Notes: generated by a model from the sequence alone, not told the origin. A stretch of 64,000 bases of DNA from an uncultured Psychroserpens sp. (GCA_947488655.1 CANKZZ010000002.1:1-64000); one strand, 5' to 3'; counted from the stretch's first letter, positions 38,141 to 48,000 are shown. Made by a program: numbers and translations.

Positions 38141-39181
38141 TTAGAAATTAAAGGCATCTATAAAATTACTTATTAAAATAGGTGTGGGATAATTTTTTAC
38201 TTCGGAAACAGGAATACTACTACTCTCAATCTTTTTAACCTCAATAATCCAAAACTTAGTATATAAATGTTGATGCGATAATTTATGAATAATATCAACC
38301 TCATTATATAAAGAGTATTCTATAGATGTATCCTTTAAAATCGTGTCATCTAAATTGAGTTGATCAAACTCATGAGATTCTAAGCTTTTAGTTGACTCAA
38401 TTAAAGGGAACTGATATAGATTTTGCCATATACCTTTAGAGACACGCTTTTCAAAAACAGTTTGTTTGTCTTGAGATATTATAACTAAAAAATTAAAGTA
38501 CTTATTACTAACCTTGGTCTTTTTAATTTTAACAGGTAAATTATCAACCTTATCCCTTTGTAAAGCAACACAACTATTATTTAGAGGGCAAAGCGCACAA
38601 TCTGGATTTTTAGGTTTGCATTGTATAGCACCAAACTCCATAATAGCCTCATTATAGTCACCAGGATTTTTAGTGTCTAATAGTTTGGTAGCTAAGACCT
38701 TAAACTCTTTAATGCCCAAAGTAGTATTAATAGGAGTAGAGATGCCAAAATATCTGGCAAGAACACGATATACATTACCATCAACAACCGCATGTGGCTC
38801 TTTAAAGCAAATAGATGAAATAGCACTAGCAGTGTAATCGCCAACACCTTTAAGCTTTAATAAAGTTTTATAAGTAGAAGGGAATTCGCCATTAAGATCA
38901 TTAACAATATACTTTGCAGATGCATGTAGATTTCTAGCTCTAGAATAATAACCTAATCCTTGCCAAAGCTTTAAAATATCTTGTTCATTAGCGTTTGCCA
39001 GGTCAAAAACAGAAGGAAAATTGGTAACAAAAGCTTCATAATAAGGTAAACCTTGTTTAATTTGGGTTTGTTGCATAATTATTTCAGACAACCAAATATG
39101 ATACGGGTTTTTAGTAAGTCTCCATGGTAAATCTCTTTTATTAACTGAATACCAACGTGTTAAAATCTCTGTAAATTTCAT
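38141..39181 (-). CDS. mutY: A/G-specific adenine glycosylase
   Basis: 346 residues. It removes adenine mispaired with 8-oxoguanine. Visible features are LPWRLTKNPYHIWLSEIM-like N-terminus with the catalytic Glu region (IIMQQTQI), helix-hairpin-helix LKGVGDYTASAI, catalytic Asp in AVVDGNVYRV, the 4Fe-4S cluster C-x6-C-x2-C-x5-C (CKPKNPDCALCPLNNSC) and a NUDIX-like MutT-related C-terminus that recognises 8-oxoG. It is first in the mutY-ssb-gldE-gldD unit and is divergent from HU. A near copy (one mismatch) of the dispersed 12-mer core lies in its 3' end. Confidence 0.96.
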   Translation of the reverse strand: MKFTEILTRWYSVNKRDLPWRLTKNPYHIWLSEIIMQQTQIKQGLPYYEAFVTNFPSVFDLANANEQDILKLWQGLGYYSRARNLHASAKYIVNDLNGEFPSTYKTLLKLKGVGDYTASAISSICFKEPHAVVDGNVYRVLARYFGISTPINTTLGIKEFKVLATKLLDTKNPGDYNEAIMEFGAIQCKPKNPDCALCPLNNSCVALQRDKVDNLPVKIKKTKVSNKYFNFLVIISQDKQTVFEKRVSKGIWQNLYQFPLIESTKSLESHEFDQLNLDDTILKDTSIEYSLYNEVDIIHKLSHQHLYTKFWIIEVKKIESSSIPVSEVKNYPTPILISNFIDAFNF

Positions 39182-39200
39182 TTAGAATAATAAATTACAG

Positions 39201-39208
39201 CAAAAGTA
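39201..39208 (-). promoter_or_regulatory. mutY: Probable -7 promoter element for mutY (TACTTTTG)
   Basis: Exact TAnnTTTG on the minus strand, 19 bases before the mutY ATG. A divergent element for HU is about 60 bases away. Confidence 0.4.
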
Positions 39209-39242
39209 AATCTTTAGTATGTTAAATTTTAATTAATTACGC

Positions 39243-39274
39243 TTGAAATATTGAAATTAAATTGCCTATATTTG
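39243..39274 (+). promoter_or_regulatory. Probable promoter of the HU gene
   Basis: The -7 element TATATTTG (39267-39274) and a TTG at 39243-39245 are separated by 21 bases, matching the Bacteroidota -33/-7 arrangement. The gene starts 40 bases downstream. Confidence 0.55.
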
Positions 39275-39314
39275 CATCCCTTATAATTAATAGATAACCC
39301 TAAAATTAATAACA

Positions 39315-39605
39315 ATGACAAAAGCTGATATTGTAGCTAAAATTTCTGATAAATTAGGAATTGAAAAAGGAGATGTTCAAGCAACGGTTGAAACATTTAT
39401 GGAAGAAGTAAAATCATCTTTAGAAGGTGGTGATAATGTTTACCTAAGAGGATTTGGAAGTTTTATTGTAAAAACTAGAGCAGAAAAAACTGGACGTAAC
39501 ATATCAAAAAACACAACAATCAAAATACCTGCACATAATATTCCTGCATTTAAACCTGCAAAAGTATTTGTAGAAGGTGTTAAGACTAACGTGGAAGTAA
39601 ACTAA
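39315..39605 (+). CDS. HU-family DNA-binding protein
   Basis: 96 residues. It is a nucleoid protein that bends DNA as a dimer. The N-terminal MTKADIVAKISDKLG helices and the beta-arm region (RGFGSFIVKTRAEKTGRNISK, here in part; NIPAFKPAK) are typical. It is expressed from its own promoter and is followed by a short hairpin before the small basic gene. It differs from IHF subunits in lacking their longer N-terminal extensions. Confidence 0.95.
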   Translation: MTKADIVAKISDKLGIEKGDVQATVETFMEEVKSSLEGGDNVYLRGFGSFIVKTRAEKTGRNISKNTTIKIPAHNIPAFKPAKVFVEGVKTNVEVN

Positions 39606-39613
39606 AACATTTG

Positions 39614-39632
39614 TACCAAAAGGGTTTTGGTA
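39614..39632 (+). terminator. Hairpin between HU and the small basic gene
   Basis: A perfect 8-bp stem (39614-39621 with 39625-39632) with a GGG loop and a weak T tail. It could be a partial terminator or an mRNA 3'-end stabiliser. Confidence 0.45.
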
Positions 39633-39666
39633 TTTAAACGAATATTAATTTAAAAAAAACTTATTT

Positions 39667-39756
39667 ATGCCAAGTGGTAAAAAAAGAAAAAGACACAAGG
39701 TAGCGACGCATAAGCGTAAAAAACGTAGACGCGCTAATCGTCACAAGAAAAAATAA
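39667..39756 (+). CDS. Tiny basic AURKAIP1/COX24-domain protein, probable small-subunit ribosomal protein
   Basis: 29 residues, of which more than half are Lys, Arg or His. It starts MPSGKKRKRHK and ends RANRHKKK. The pattern matches the AURKAIP1/COX24 (mS38-like) small proteins that Bacteroidota encode and that resemble a mitochondrial ribosomal protein, so a ribosome-bound role is likely. It lies between HU and the RNase E/G gene and is followed by a strong terminator. It is easily missed because of its length. Confidence 0.8.
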   Translation: MPSGKKRKRHKVATHKRKKRRRANRHKKK

Positions 39757-39795
39757 TTAAGAAAAGTAGTTTTTAACTACTTTTCTTAATTTTTA
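39757..39795 (+). terminator. Intrinsic terminator after the small basic gene
   Basis: A 15-bp perfect stem (39757-39771 with 39775-39789) with a TTT loop, followed by TTTTT. Confidence 0.9.
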
Positions 39796-39936
39796 ACAAC
39801 AACGTTCTTTGATATAAAATTCATGAAATTATTACGTTTACCTTCGTAATACATGGGTTTGCTGGATTAAATATCCTGTGTCAAAATAAATATCCATCTG
39901 TTTTGAAATGAATCAAAATAGATTAAAATTAACAAC

Positions 39937-41481
39937 ATGGAAAAAGAATTGATTATTAGATCGAGTTCTGATATTGTTGATTTTGCCTTATTAAAAGATG
40001 GAAAACTTATCGAGTTACACAAAGATGAAGATGATAACAACTTTGCAGTTGGTGATATATTTATTTCCAAAATACGCAAAGCTGTTCCTGGACTAAACGC
40101 TGCATTTGTTAATGTAGGTTATGAGAAAGATGCTTTTTTGCATTACCATGACTTAGGGCCAAAATTACCTTCACTTTTAAAATTCGTTAAACGTGTAAGC
40201 GCAGGTAGACATACCGATTTTTTACTGAAAAATTTTCAGTTTGAGAAAGATATAGATAAAAACGGAAGCATAGCTAACGTTCTAAAATCTAATCAATCTC
40301 TTTTAGTACAAATTGTAAAAGAACCAATTTCAACTAAAGGACCTCGTATAAGTAGCGAGCTGTCTATTGCAGGTCGTTATATTGTTCTTGTGCCATTTTC
40401 AGATCGAATTTCAATCTCTCAAAAGATTGAATCTAAAGAAGAAAAAGAGCGTTTAAAACGTTTGGTCAAGAGTATTACGCCTAGAGGTTTTGGTGTTATA
40501 ATTCGTACTGTCGCAGAAGGCAAGAAAGTTGCTGAGCTCGACAAAGATTTACAGAATTTGCTGAATAGATGGACAGCAATGTGTAGAAAGTTAAATAAAG
40601 CACATCATCCTAGTAAAGTGTTGAGTGAAATGAACAAAGCATCGTCTATTTTAAGAGACATTTTTGATGATTCATTCTCAAGTATTACAGTAGATGACGA
40701 AGTACTTTATGGACAAATTAAAGATTACGTGCAAGAAATTGCACCTGCTAAAGAATCAATAGTCAAGATGTATAAAAATGGTGTACCACTTTACGAAAAG
40801 TTTGGAATTGAACGTCAAATAAAAACATCTTTTGGTCGCACAGTTTCTATGGCACGAGGCGCTTATTTGGTAATTGAACATACCGAAGCGATGCATGTTA
40901 TTGATGTTAATAGCGGTAATAGATCTAACAAAGAAAAAAATCAAGAGGACACTGCTTTAGAAGTTAATATGATTTCTGCTTCAGAGATTGCTCGACAATT
41001 GCGTTTACGTGATATGGGAGGAATTATCGTAGTAGATTTTATTGACATGAATAAAGCAGAGAATCGAAAAAAATTGTACAATCATCTTCGTGACGAAATG
41101 AAAGATGATAAGGCAAAGCACAAAATTTTGCCTCCTAGTAAGTTTGGTTTAATACAAATTACCAGACAACGTGTTCGCCCAGAACGCAATATTAAAACAA
41201 AAGAAGACAATCCAAATGGTGTTGCAGGAGAAGAAATTGAAGCACCAATTAAAGTGATTCAACGTATTACTCAAGACCTGGAGAGACTCTTTAAAAAAGA
41301 CTATAAAAAGATTACGCTAAATGCGCATCCATTTATAGCAGCCTTTATAACCAAAGGGTTTCCATCAGTACGTTCTAAGTGGTTTATGGAACACAAAAAA
41401 TGGGTAAAAGTTTTACCTAGAGATGCTTACACATATCTTGAATACCATTTTATTGATAAAGATGGTAAGGAAATCAAATAA
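39937..41481 (+). CDS. Ribonuclease E/G family endoribonuclease
   Basis: 514 residues, the compact RNase G-like length without the long RNase E scaffold tail. It cuts single-stranded AU-rich RNA in rRNA maturation and mRNA decay. An S1 domain lies at about 35-130 (GDIFISKIRKAVPGLNAAFVNVG), with RNase H-like and DNase I-like parts. The metal-binding residues are visible in VIDVNSGN and VVDFIDMN. The C-terminal Zn-link Cys pair is not evident. A possible -7 element (TACCTTCG) lies about 97 bases upstream, and a terminator follows. Confidence 0.93.
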   Translation: MEKELIIRSSSDIVDFALLKDGKLIELHKDEDDNNFAVGDIFISKIRKAVPGLNAAFVNVGYEKDAFLHYHDLGPKLPSLLKFVKRVSAGRHTDFLLKNFQFEKDIDKNGSIANVLKSNQSLLVQIVKEPISTKGPRISSELSIAGRYIVLVPFSDRISISQKIESKEEKERLKRLVKSITPRGFGVIIRTVAEGKKVAELDKDLQNLLNRWTAMCRKLNKAHHPSKVLSEMNKASSILRDIFDDSFSSITVDDEVLYGQIKDYVQEIAPAKESIVKMYKNGVPLYEKFGIERQIKTSFGRTVSMARGAYLVIEHTEAMHVIDVNSGNRSNKEKNQEDTALEVNMISASEIARQLRLRDMGGIIVVDFIDMNKAENRKKLYNHLRDEMKDDKAKHKILPPSKFGLIQITRQRVRPERNIKTKEDNPNGVAGEEIEAPIKVIQRITQDLERLFKKDYKKITLNAHPFIAAFITKGFPSVRSKWFMEHKKWVKVLPRDAYTYLEYHFIDKDGKEIK

Positions 41482-41486
41482 TATCT

Positions 41487-41524
41487 AAAACCCCTTTTCA
41501 CTTACGTGGAAAGGGGTTTTTGTT
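41487..41524 (+). terminator. Intrinsic terminator after RNase E/G gene
   Basis: A 13-bp stem including four G-C pairs, with a 6-nt loop at 41501-41506, is followed by a T run. Confidence 0.9.
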
Positions 41525-41539
41525 TTTAAAACGGTTTTA

Positions 41540-41586
41540 ATTTCTTCGGAAATTTTAAATCAAGTTTAGCACATTTCCGAAGAAAT
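41540..41586. repeat. Inverted pair of the dispersed 12-mer, 14-bp stem
   Basis: 41540-41553 and 41573-41586 are perfect reverse complements (ATTTCTTCGGAAAT / ATTTCCGAAGAAAT), 19 bases apart. Each contains an exact copy of the 12-mer. They lie between convergent genes, 16 bases behind the RNase E/G terminator and 5 bases before the end of the reductase gene. Confidence 0.9.
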
Positions 41587-41590
41587 AAAA

Positions 41591-42628
41591 TCAAGGTGCT
41601 GGATTAGGAATCTCAGCATGCACTTCGTTTATTTCCTTTAAAATCTCATCACTCAATGTGATATTTACACTATTAATATTTTCTTCTAATTGCTCTAAAG
41701 AGGTAGCACCAATAATATTACTGGTCATAAATGGTCTGTCGGTTACAAAAGCTAATGACATTTGAGCTAAAGACATATTATGGTCTTCAGCAATTTTCAT
41801 ATAACGTTTTGTAGCTTCTGTACAATTATCGCTGCTATATCTTGCAAATCTTGGGAATAATTTTAATCGAGAATTATCTGGTGCTTTGCCATTGAGATAC
41901 TTTCCTGAGAGCACACCAAATGCCATAGGAGAATAGGCTAAAAGTCCAATTTCTTCACGTATGGCAACCTCTGCCATGTCGCCTTCAAAAACACGGTTTA
42001 ATAGAGAATAAGCATTTTGTATGGTTATCATTCTTGGTAAATCGTTAGTTTTTGATTCTTCTAAATAACGCATGGTTCCCCAAGCTTTTTCGTTAGAAAT
42101 TCCTACTTGGCGTATTTTACCTGCTTTAATAATGTCATCTAAATTATGTAAAATTTCATTAAAATTATCTTTCCACTTATCTTGAGATTTATGGTCATAA
42201 TCACGTACTCCAAAAGTGTTAGTTTCTCGTTCTGGCCAATGTAATTGGTATAAATCTATATAATCGGTTTTTAGACGCTTTAAACTTTGGTTTACTGCAT
42301 CATTTAGGGCTTCTTTACTAAAACCGTTAGTTCTTATATGAGCAGTATAATCTCCAGTACCAGCAATTTTACTTGCTAAAACTACTTTATCTCTATTGCC
42401 TGTTTTCTCAAACCAGTTACCAATAATACGCTCAGTTTCGGCATACGTTTTTTGCTCTGCAGGAACAGGATACAGCTCTGCTGTATCAAAAAAGTTAACG
42501 CCTTTATCAAGTGCTAAATCCATTTGAGCAAAACCTTCGTTTTGTGTGTTTTGATTTCCCCAAGTCATTGTGCCTAAGCATATTTTGCTGACTTTTATAT
42601 CTGTTTTTGGTAGTGTTGTATATTTCAT
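41591..42628 (-). CDS. Aldo/keto reductase, Tas-like
   Basis: 345 residues. An NADPH-dependent (beta/alpha)8 oxidoreductase. The catalytic tetrad positions are visible: Asp and Tyr in FFDTAELYP, Lys in VVLASKIAG and His in YQLHWPERETNTFG. Length, EARLY motifs YPVPAEQ and HWPERxTNxFG closely follow E. coli Tas (346 residues). The physiological substrate is unknown. It is transcribed alone, convergent with the RNase E/G gene. Confidence 0.9.
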   Translation of the reverse strand: MKYTTLPKTDIKVSKICLGTMTWGNQNTQNEGFAQMDLALDKGVNFFDTAELYPVPAEQKTYAETERIIGNWFEKTGNRDKVVLASKIAGTGDYTAHIRTNGFSKEALNDAVNQSLKRLKTDYIDLYQLHWPERETNTFGVRDYDHKSQDKWKDNFNEILHNLDDIIKAGKIRQVGISNEKAWGTMRYLEESKTNDLPRMITIQNAYSLLNRVFEGDMAEVAIREEIGLLAYSPMAFGVLSGKYLNGKAPDNSRLKLFPRFARYSSDNCTEATKRYMKIAEDHNMSLAQMSLAFVTDRPFMTSNIIGATSLEQLEENINSVNITLSDEILKEINEVHAEIPNPAP

Positions 42629-42642
42629 AGCAAATTCTTGGA

Positions 42643-42825
42643 TTTGTCATCCTGAATTCGTTTCAGGAGCTTATTCATTAGTTAAACTTTAATGTATGTA
42701 AATATAAAAAGACCTTTCAGGTTTTTAAAGTCTGAAAGGTCTAAATGTGTGTTAAGGTTTTAAAAATTTATTAATCTTATTTCATAAAGATGTATTAAAG
42801 ATTCTTCACTACGCTCTGAATGACA
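42643..42825. repeat. Possible REP-like element bounded by inverted TTTGTCAT ends
   Basis: The left end TTTGTCATCCTGAA (42643-) and the right end CTGAATGACAAA (to about 42828) are near reverse complements. Just inside the left end CCTGAA/TTCAGG form a small hairpin (42651-42667), and a further 11-bp hairpin sits in the middle (42710-42742). TGTCATCCTGAA-type sequences are frequent dispersed repeats in flavobacterial genomes as I recall them. No transposase or ORF inside. Confidence 0.45.
42705..42742 (-). terminator. Intrinsic terminator for the OmpA-like gene
   Basis: An 11-bp perfect stem (42710-42720 with 42732-42742). On the minus strand it runs into TTTTT, so it suits transcription arriving from the OmpA-like gene 170 bases upstream on that strand. 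Confidence 0.65.
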
Positions 42826-42911
42826 AAACTACTTTTTAATTGCAAAATCTGTTATGTAATTAAGAAGGAGGTAACGACTGATGAATCTCATGTTTAATTT
42901 AATTAATAGCT

Positions 42912-43871
42912 TTAAATATCATTCAACAATTTAGAAATCTCATCTAGTTTAGGTGTTAGAATCACTTCAATACGTCTATTTTGAGCTTTACCTTGCGAAG
43001 AATCGTTACTCGCTATTGGAGCAAATTCTCCACGTCCTGCAGCAGTTAGGTTTTCTGGGCGAATAGATGGGTTTTCTCTTAGTATATTAACGATTGCAGT
43101 TGCTCGTTTTGCAGATAGATCCCAATTACCGCTTAATAGATCGTTACCTTTATATGGGACGTCATCTGTATGACCTTCTATTAAAATGGCAATTTCTGGG
43201 TTGTCTGCCAATACTTCGCCAAGTTGTTTTACAGCTTGCTTTCCTTGTGAGCCTACTGCCCAACTACCAGACTGAAAAAGTAATTTATTTTCCATAGAAA
43301 CATAAACCTTACCATTACGTTGTTCTACAGTTAAACCTTTGCCTTCAAAATTAGTTAGCGCCTTTGATATTGCATTTTTTAATTTGGTCATAGCAGCATC
43401 TTTAGAAGCAATTACATGTTCTAACTCTGCAACGCGTTGCGATCTAGACTCTAATTCTTTTTTCATTTTTTCAAGTCTTGCATTTTCTGCAGCAAGAGCC
43501 TGTTCTTTGGCTTCTAATTGAGCTAACAATTCTCTATTTTTTTTAGAGTTTTCTGCAATAGATGCACTGCTATTTTTTTCTAAAGCGTCATAAGATGCTT
43601 TTAAATTATCTAGATTAGATTTTGTGGCAGCATAATCTGATTTAAGCTTATTGAGTTCTTCTAATGCATTGTCATATTGCTTGGAAAGCGTGGTTAAATC
43701 ATTAGTAAGACTGTTTTTCATGTCTGTTAAATCTGAATTTTCGTCAGCTAAAGACCGATTTTCTTTTTTTAGATTAGCGTACTTGCTCTCTAAGTCTGTA
43801 TATACTTTTTTAGAAACGCATGACGTTGTTAATGCTAGGGTTAGTGCTATTAATGACAATTTTTTAAGCAT
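42912..43871 (-). CDS. OmpA-family lipoprotein with coiled-coil
   Basis: 319 residues with a lipobox (TTSCVS, Cys 18). A long coiled-coil follows (~25-170, Leu/Glu/Lys/Asn heptads), then an OmpA-like peptidoglycan-binding domain (~195-310) with LIEGHTDDVPYKG, SAKRATAIVN and NRRIEV, including the Asp and Arg that bind diaminopimelate. It should tether the outer membrane to the wall across the periplasm. It is a single gene with its own terminator. Confidence 0.92.
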   Translation of the reverse strand: MLKKLSLIALTLALTTSCVSKKVYTDLESKYANLKKENRSLADENSDLTDMKNSLTNDLTTLSKQYDNALEELNKLKSDYAATKSNLDNLKASYDALEKNSSASIAENSKKNRELLAQLEAKEQALAAENARLEKMKKELESRSQRVAELEHVIASKDAAMTKLKNAISKALTNFEGKGLTVEQRNGKVYVSMENKLLFQSGSWAVGSQGKQAVKQLGEVLADNPEIAILIEGHTDDVPYKGNDLLSGNWDLSAKRATAIVNILRENPSIRPENLTAAGRGEFAPIASNDSSQGKAQNRRIEVILTPKLDEISKLLNDI

Positions 43872-44049
43872 GTTGTTTTTAATTTAAATTATTTAATTTG
43901 GGTTATCTATTTTTTTTGGTGTTTATGAATACTATGTAATTGTTAAAGCAACATTCGCTTTTAGAAATAAGTACTTAAAACTTCGCTTTGCAACTCCATT
44001 AAACTAGGTTCGTACCTTTATTTAAAATATATTTTAATCTCGTTAACAT

Positions 44050-44157
44050 TCATTTTTTATGCATTAGGGAACTCAATTCCTCCAATTGATTTGGGCCATG
44101 AACATCAACTATATTTTGTTCTTCCCAAAATTGCTTTCTATTTTTACTAGCAGCCAA
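44050..44157 (-). pseudogene. 35-codon open tail in frame with xth, possible gene remnant
   Basis: Directly after two in-frame stops (TAA TAA) closing xth, the frame stays open for 35 codons. It encodes a peptide rich in charged and amide residues (KNRKQFWEEQN, GPNQLEELSS) and ends in TGA. There is no ATG near its beginning, only TTG. It is either a small independent peptide or the degraded 3' end of another gene. Confidence 0.3.
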
Positions 44158-44160
44158 TTA

Positions 44161-44919
44161 TTAATCTATTTGAACCAAGATAGGACAATGATCACTATGT
44201 ACAGCTTCTGTAAGTATAACGCTTCGTTTAATTTTTTCTTGTAAAGGTTTGCTTACCATTGCATAATCTAATCGCCAACCTTTATTGTTGGCACGAGAAT
44301 TTGCTCTGTAACTCCACCAAGAGAATTCTTGTTTTTCGGGATGTAAGTGTCTGTAAGCATCTATAAAACCACTTTCTATAAATTCTCCAAGCCATTCGCG
44401 CTCTTCGGGTAAAAAACCGCTTACACCTTTCATTTTCGGATTATGAATATCAATTTCTTCATGACAAATATTATAATCGCCAAGTACCACAAGGTTAGGA
44501 TGCTCAATACATAATTCATTTAAATATTGGTGAATCATATTCATGTACTCAAATTTATGAGCTAATCTTGCATCGTTAGTTCCAGATGGTAAATACATAC
44601 TCATTACAGAAATGCCATCAAAATCTGCTCTTATATTACGACCTTCAAAATCCATAGATTCAATACCAGTTCCATACTCAACATGGTTAGGCTCTATCTT
44701 ACTCAAAATCGCAACTCCACTATAGCCTTTTTTTTGTGCACTAAACCAGTAGTTATATTTATATCCAGCGTTTTCAATAGCCTCGATATCAACTTGTTCT
44801 TTCATGGCTTTGATTTCTTGTAAGCAAACAACATCAGGATTTGCACTCTTAAGCCAGTCAACTAAGCCTTTATTCATGGCAGCTCTAATACCGTTAACGT
44901 TGTAGGAGATGATTTTCAT
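44161..44919 (-). CDS. xth: Exodeoxyribonuclease III
   Basis: 252 residues. AP endonuclease and 3'-5' exonuclease of base excision repair. All exonuclease III motifs are visible: SYNVNGIRAA with metal-binding Asn, LQEIKA with Glu ~36, MYLPSG, GDYNICHEEID, SWWSYRAN, RLDYAMVS and the catalytic SDHCPI at the end. It starts at MKIISYNVNG. It stands alone on the minus strand, divergent from the giant surface protein gene. Confidence 0.96.
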   Translation of the reverse strand: MKIISYNVNGIRAAMNKGLVDWLKSANPDVVCLQEIKAMKEQVDIEAIENAGYKYNYWFSAQKKGYSGVAILSKIEPNHVEYGTGIESMDFEGRNIRADFDGISVMSMYLPSGTNDARLAHKFEYMNMIHQYLNELCIEHPNLVVLGDYNICHEEIDIHNPKMKGVSGFLPEEREWLGEFIESGFIDAYRHLHPEKQEFSWWSYRANSRANNKGWRLDYAMVSKPLQEKIKRSVILTEAVHSDHCPILVQID

Positions 44920-45030
44920 GGTTAGGTTTTTAATTTTAGCTAAAAATAAATAATACTGTACTTTTACACGACTATTTTAACCCGATTTTAAGGATAAAAT
45001 ATTTTCTGTGTTTTGAAGTTTATATACTGA

Positions 45031-48000
45031 ATGAAAATTGCTATTTCACTTATTTGTTTTATGCTGTCCTTTTGTGCGCTCGCACAAGAGACAACAACTA
45101 ATTATAGAACAAAAAAAGTGATGGTTAGAGATTCTGTAAAAATAGATACAGTAAGCATCAACTCAAGCTGGTTTTTTCTTAGGAAAACAAATAACACACT
45201 CATAGATACATCCTTTTATAAAGTTAATTTTGCCAAGGCATTACTAACCTTTAAAAAACCTATAGATGTAGATTCCATAGAAATATCATATTTACGATAT
45301 CCAGATTTTTTAACTCGGAAATATGCCCAACTTGACGAAAAGATCATTGTAGAAAACACAGATAATCTACAAAGACTCTATAAGCTCAACCAATCTAATA
45401 TTCAAAAAAATTACACACCCTTTGGAGGATTAAGCACCTCTGGAAGTATTTCGCGAGGCGTAACACTAGGTAATAACCAAAACTCGGTTTTAAATAGTGA
45501 GTTGGATTTACAAATTTCTGGTAAACTGAGTGATAAGGTATCGCTTAGAGCCTCTATACAAGATGCTAATATTCCTTTACAAGAGAGTGGTTATTCACAA
45601 CGATTAGATGAGTTTGATCAAGTATTTATAGAACTGTTTAGTGACCGTTGGAATATAAGAGCAGGTGACATAGATCTCACAAATACTAATAGTTATTTTG
45701 CCAACTTCACCAAGCGCGTACAAGGTTTGCAAGTCGCAGCAAATTTTGGAGATGAAGACTCAAAAACCACGCTTTTTGCCTCTGGAGCTTTGGTTAGAGG
45801 TCAATTTACCACGAGTCAATTTACAGCTCAAGAAGGTAATCAAGGACCTTATAAACTCACAGGACCCAATAATGAGTTATTTGTATTAATCGTTTCTGGT
45901 AGCGAAACTGTCTATGTCAATGGAATTCCAATAGAGCGTGGCGAAAACAAAGATTACATCATAGATTATAATGCTGGAGAGATTATATTTAATTCTACGT
46001 TTCCTATTACTTCAGAAATGAGAATCACTGTAGATTATCAGTTTAGTGAGCGTAATTTTTCTCGATTTACCATTTTTGGAGGTGGTGCTTATGAATCTGA
46101 AAAGTTAAAACTTGGTGTTTCAGTCTATTCTGAAGCAGATGCAAAAAATCAACCCTTACAGCAAAATCTTTCAGCAGAACAAGTAGAAATATTATCTAAC
46201 GCAGGTGATAATCAATCGCTAATGATTGCGCCATCAGACGTTTCCGAAGCCTACGATGAAAACCGAATATTATATAGAAAAGAGATTATAAATGGGATAG
46301 AACGTTTTGTGTTTTCAAATAATGAAGATGACGATTTGTTTAGTGTACGTTTTACATTAGTTGGTGCCAATCTTGGTAATTATGTTTTGATAAACAGTAA
46401 CGCAATTGAGAACATTTTTGAATATGTAGATCCTGTAAATGGAATTCCGCAAGGAAATTACGAACCGATTGTTAGATTAATTGCACCAGAAAAATTGCAA
46501 GTTGCTGTTGTTAATGGCGCATATAAACCAACCGAAAAAACAGATGTGTTTTTTGAATTGGCTGGTAGTAAAAATGATGAAAACTTATTTTCTAATTTAG
46601 ATGATGGTAATAATGATGGCTTTGCAGCAAAGTTACGGGTCAACCAAAACATCATTAAAACGGATAGTCTTTGGAATCTTAACGCCAATTTTGATGTAGA
46701 TATAATTAACAAAAACTTTGAAACTATACAGCGTTTATATAGAGCAGAGTTTAATCGAGATTGGAATTTAGAAAACCCCTTAGGTAATCAATCATTACTC
46801 ACAACAGGTTTAGAATTGTTGCATCCAAAAAAAGGATTGGCGTCTTATCAATTTGAACATCTTAGTTACTCAGAAAATTTTAATGGTAATCGTCATAATG
46901 TGTTTGCCAATCTTAAACTTAATGATTTTAATGTGTTTTCTAGCTCTAGTTTTTTAAATAATAATAGTAGTCTCTCTACATCTACATTTATACGCTCTTT
47001 TAATAGAGTAACCTACAATTTTAAAAAACAATGGGTTGGTACTAGAATTGCGTTAGAAGATAATGAGCAGCGAGATAAACAAACAGACTCTTTAACAGTT
47101 TTGAGTCAGCGTTTTAAGTCGTATGAAGTATTTACAGGTATTGGAGATAGTACTGGTGTTTTTGTTGAGGTTGGTTACAAACATCGTGTTAATGATAGTT
47201 TACGAGCTAATGTCATTAAACGCGTAAATTCATCTAATACGTATTATTTAAAGTCTAAGATTATTCAAAATCAAAATACTAATTTAGGTCTTTATGCAAA
47301 TTATCGTAAGCTAATTAGCCAGGATGAAAGTATAGAGGATGAAAATTCGTTAAATTCTCGATTAAATTTTAATCAAAAACTATGGAATAATCTTGTGCTT
47401 TTAAACACCGTTTTTGAAACTAACTCAGGCACTTTGCCTCAACAAGATTTTACTTATGTAGCGGTAGAGCCTGGTCAAGGTGCCTATACTTGGATAGATT
47501 ATAACGACAATGGTATACAAGAACTTAATGAGTTTGAGGTTGCGCAATTTAGTGATCAAGGAGAATATATTAGAGTCTTACTCCCAAACCAGGTTTTTGT
47601 AAAAACCCATCAAAACAGATTTAGTCAAACATTAACTGTAAACCCACAACAATGGGCAGTATCAGAAGACAAAGGAAAAAAATTCTGGTCTCATTTTTAT
47701 AATCAAACGTCTTATTTAATTGATAGAAAAAATAGACGAGAAGGTGAGGAGTTTGACTTAAATCCGTTTTCTACTTCTAACGATAATCAGTTAGCATTGA
47801 ATAAAAGTATTCGTAACGTGCTATTTTTTAATAGAGGGAAGCAAAATTTTACCACATCGTACACTTATCTAGAAAACACGAATAGAACAACACTATCTAT
47901 TGGTTTTCAAGAAAACACATTAGAAAGTCACCAATTGCAATTCAATCATAAGTTTTTAACAAGCTGGCTTCTTAATTTACAATCTAGCTTAGAAACAAAT

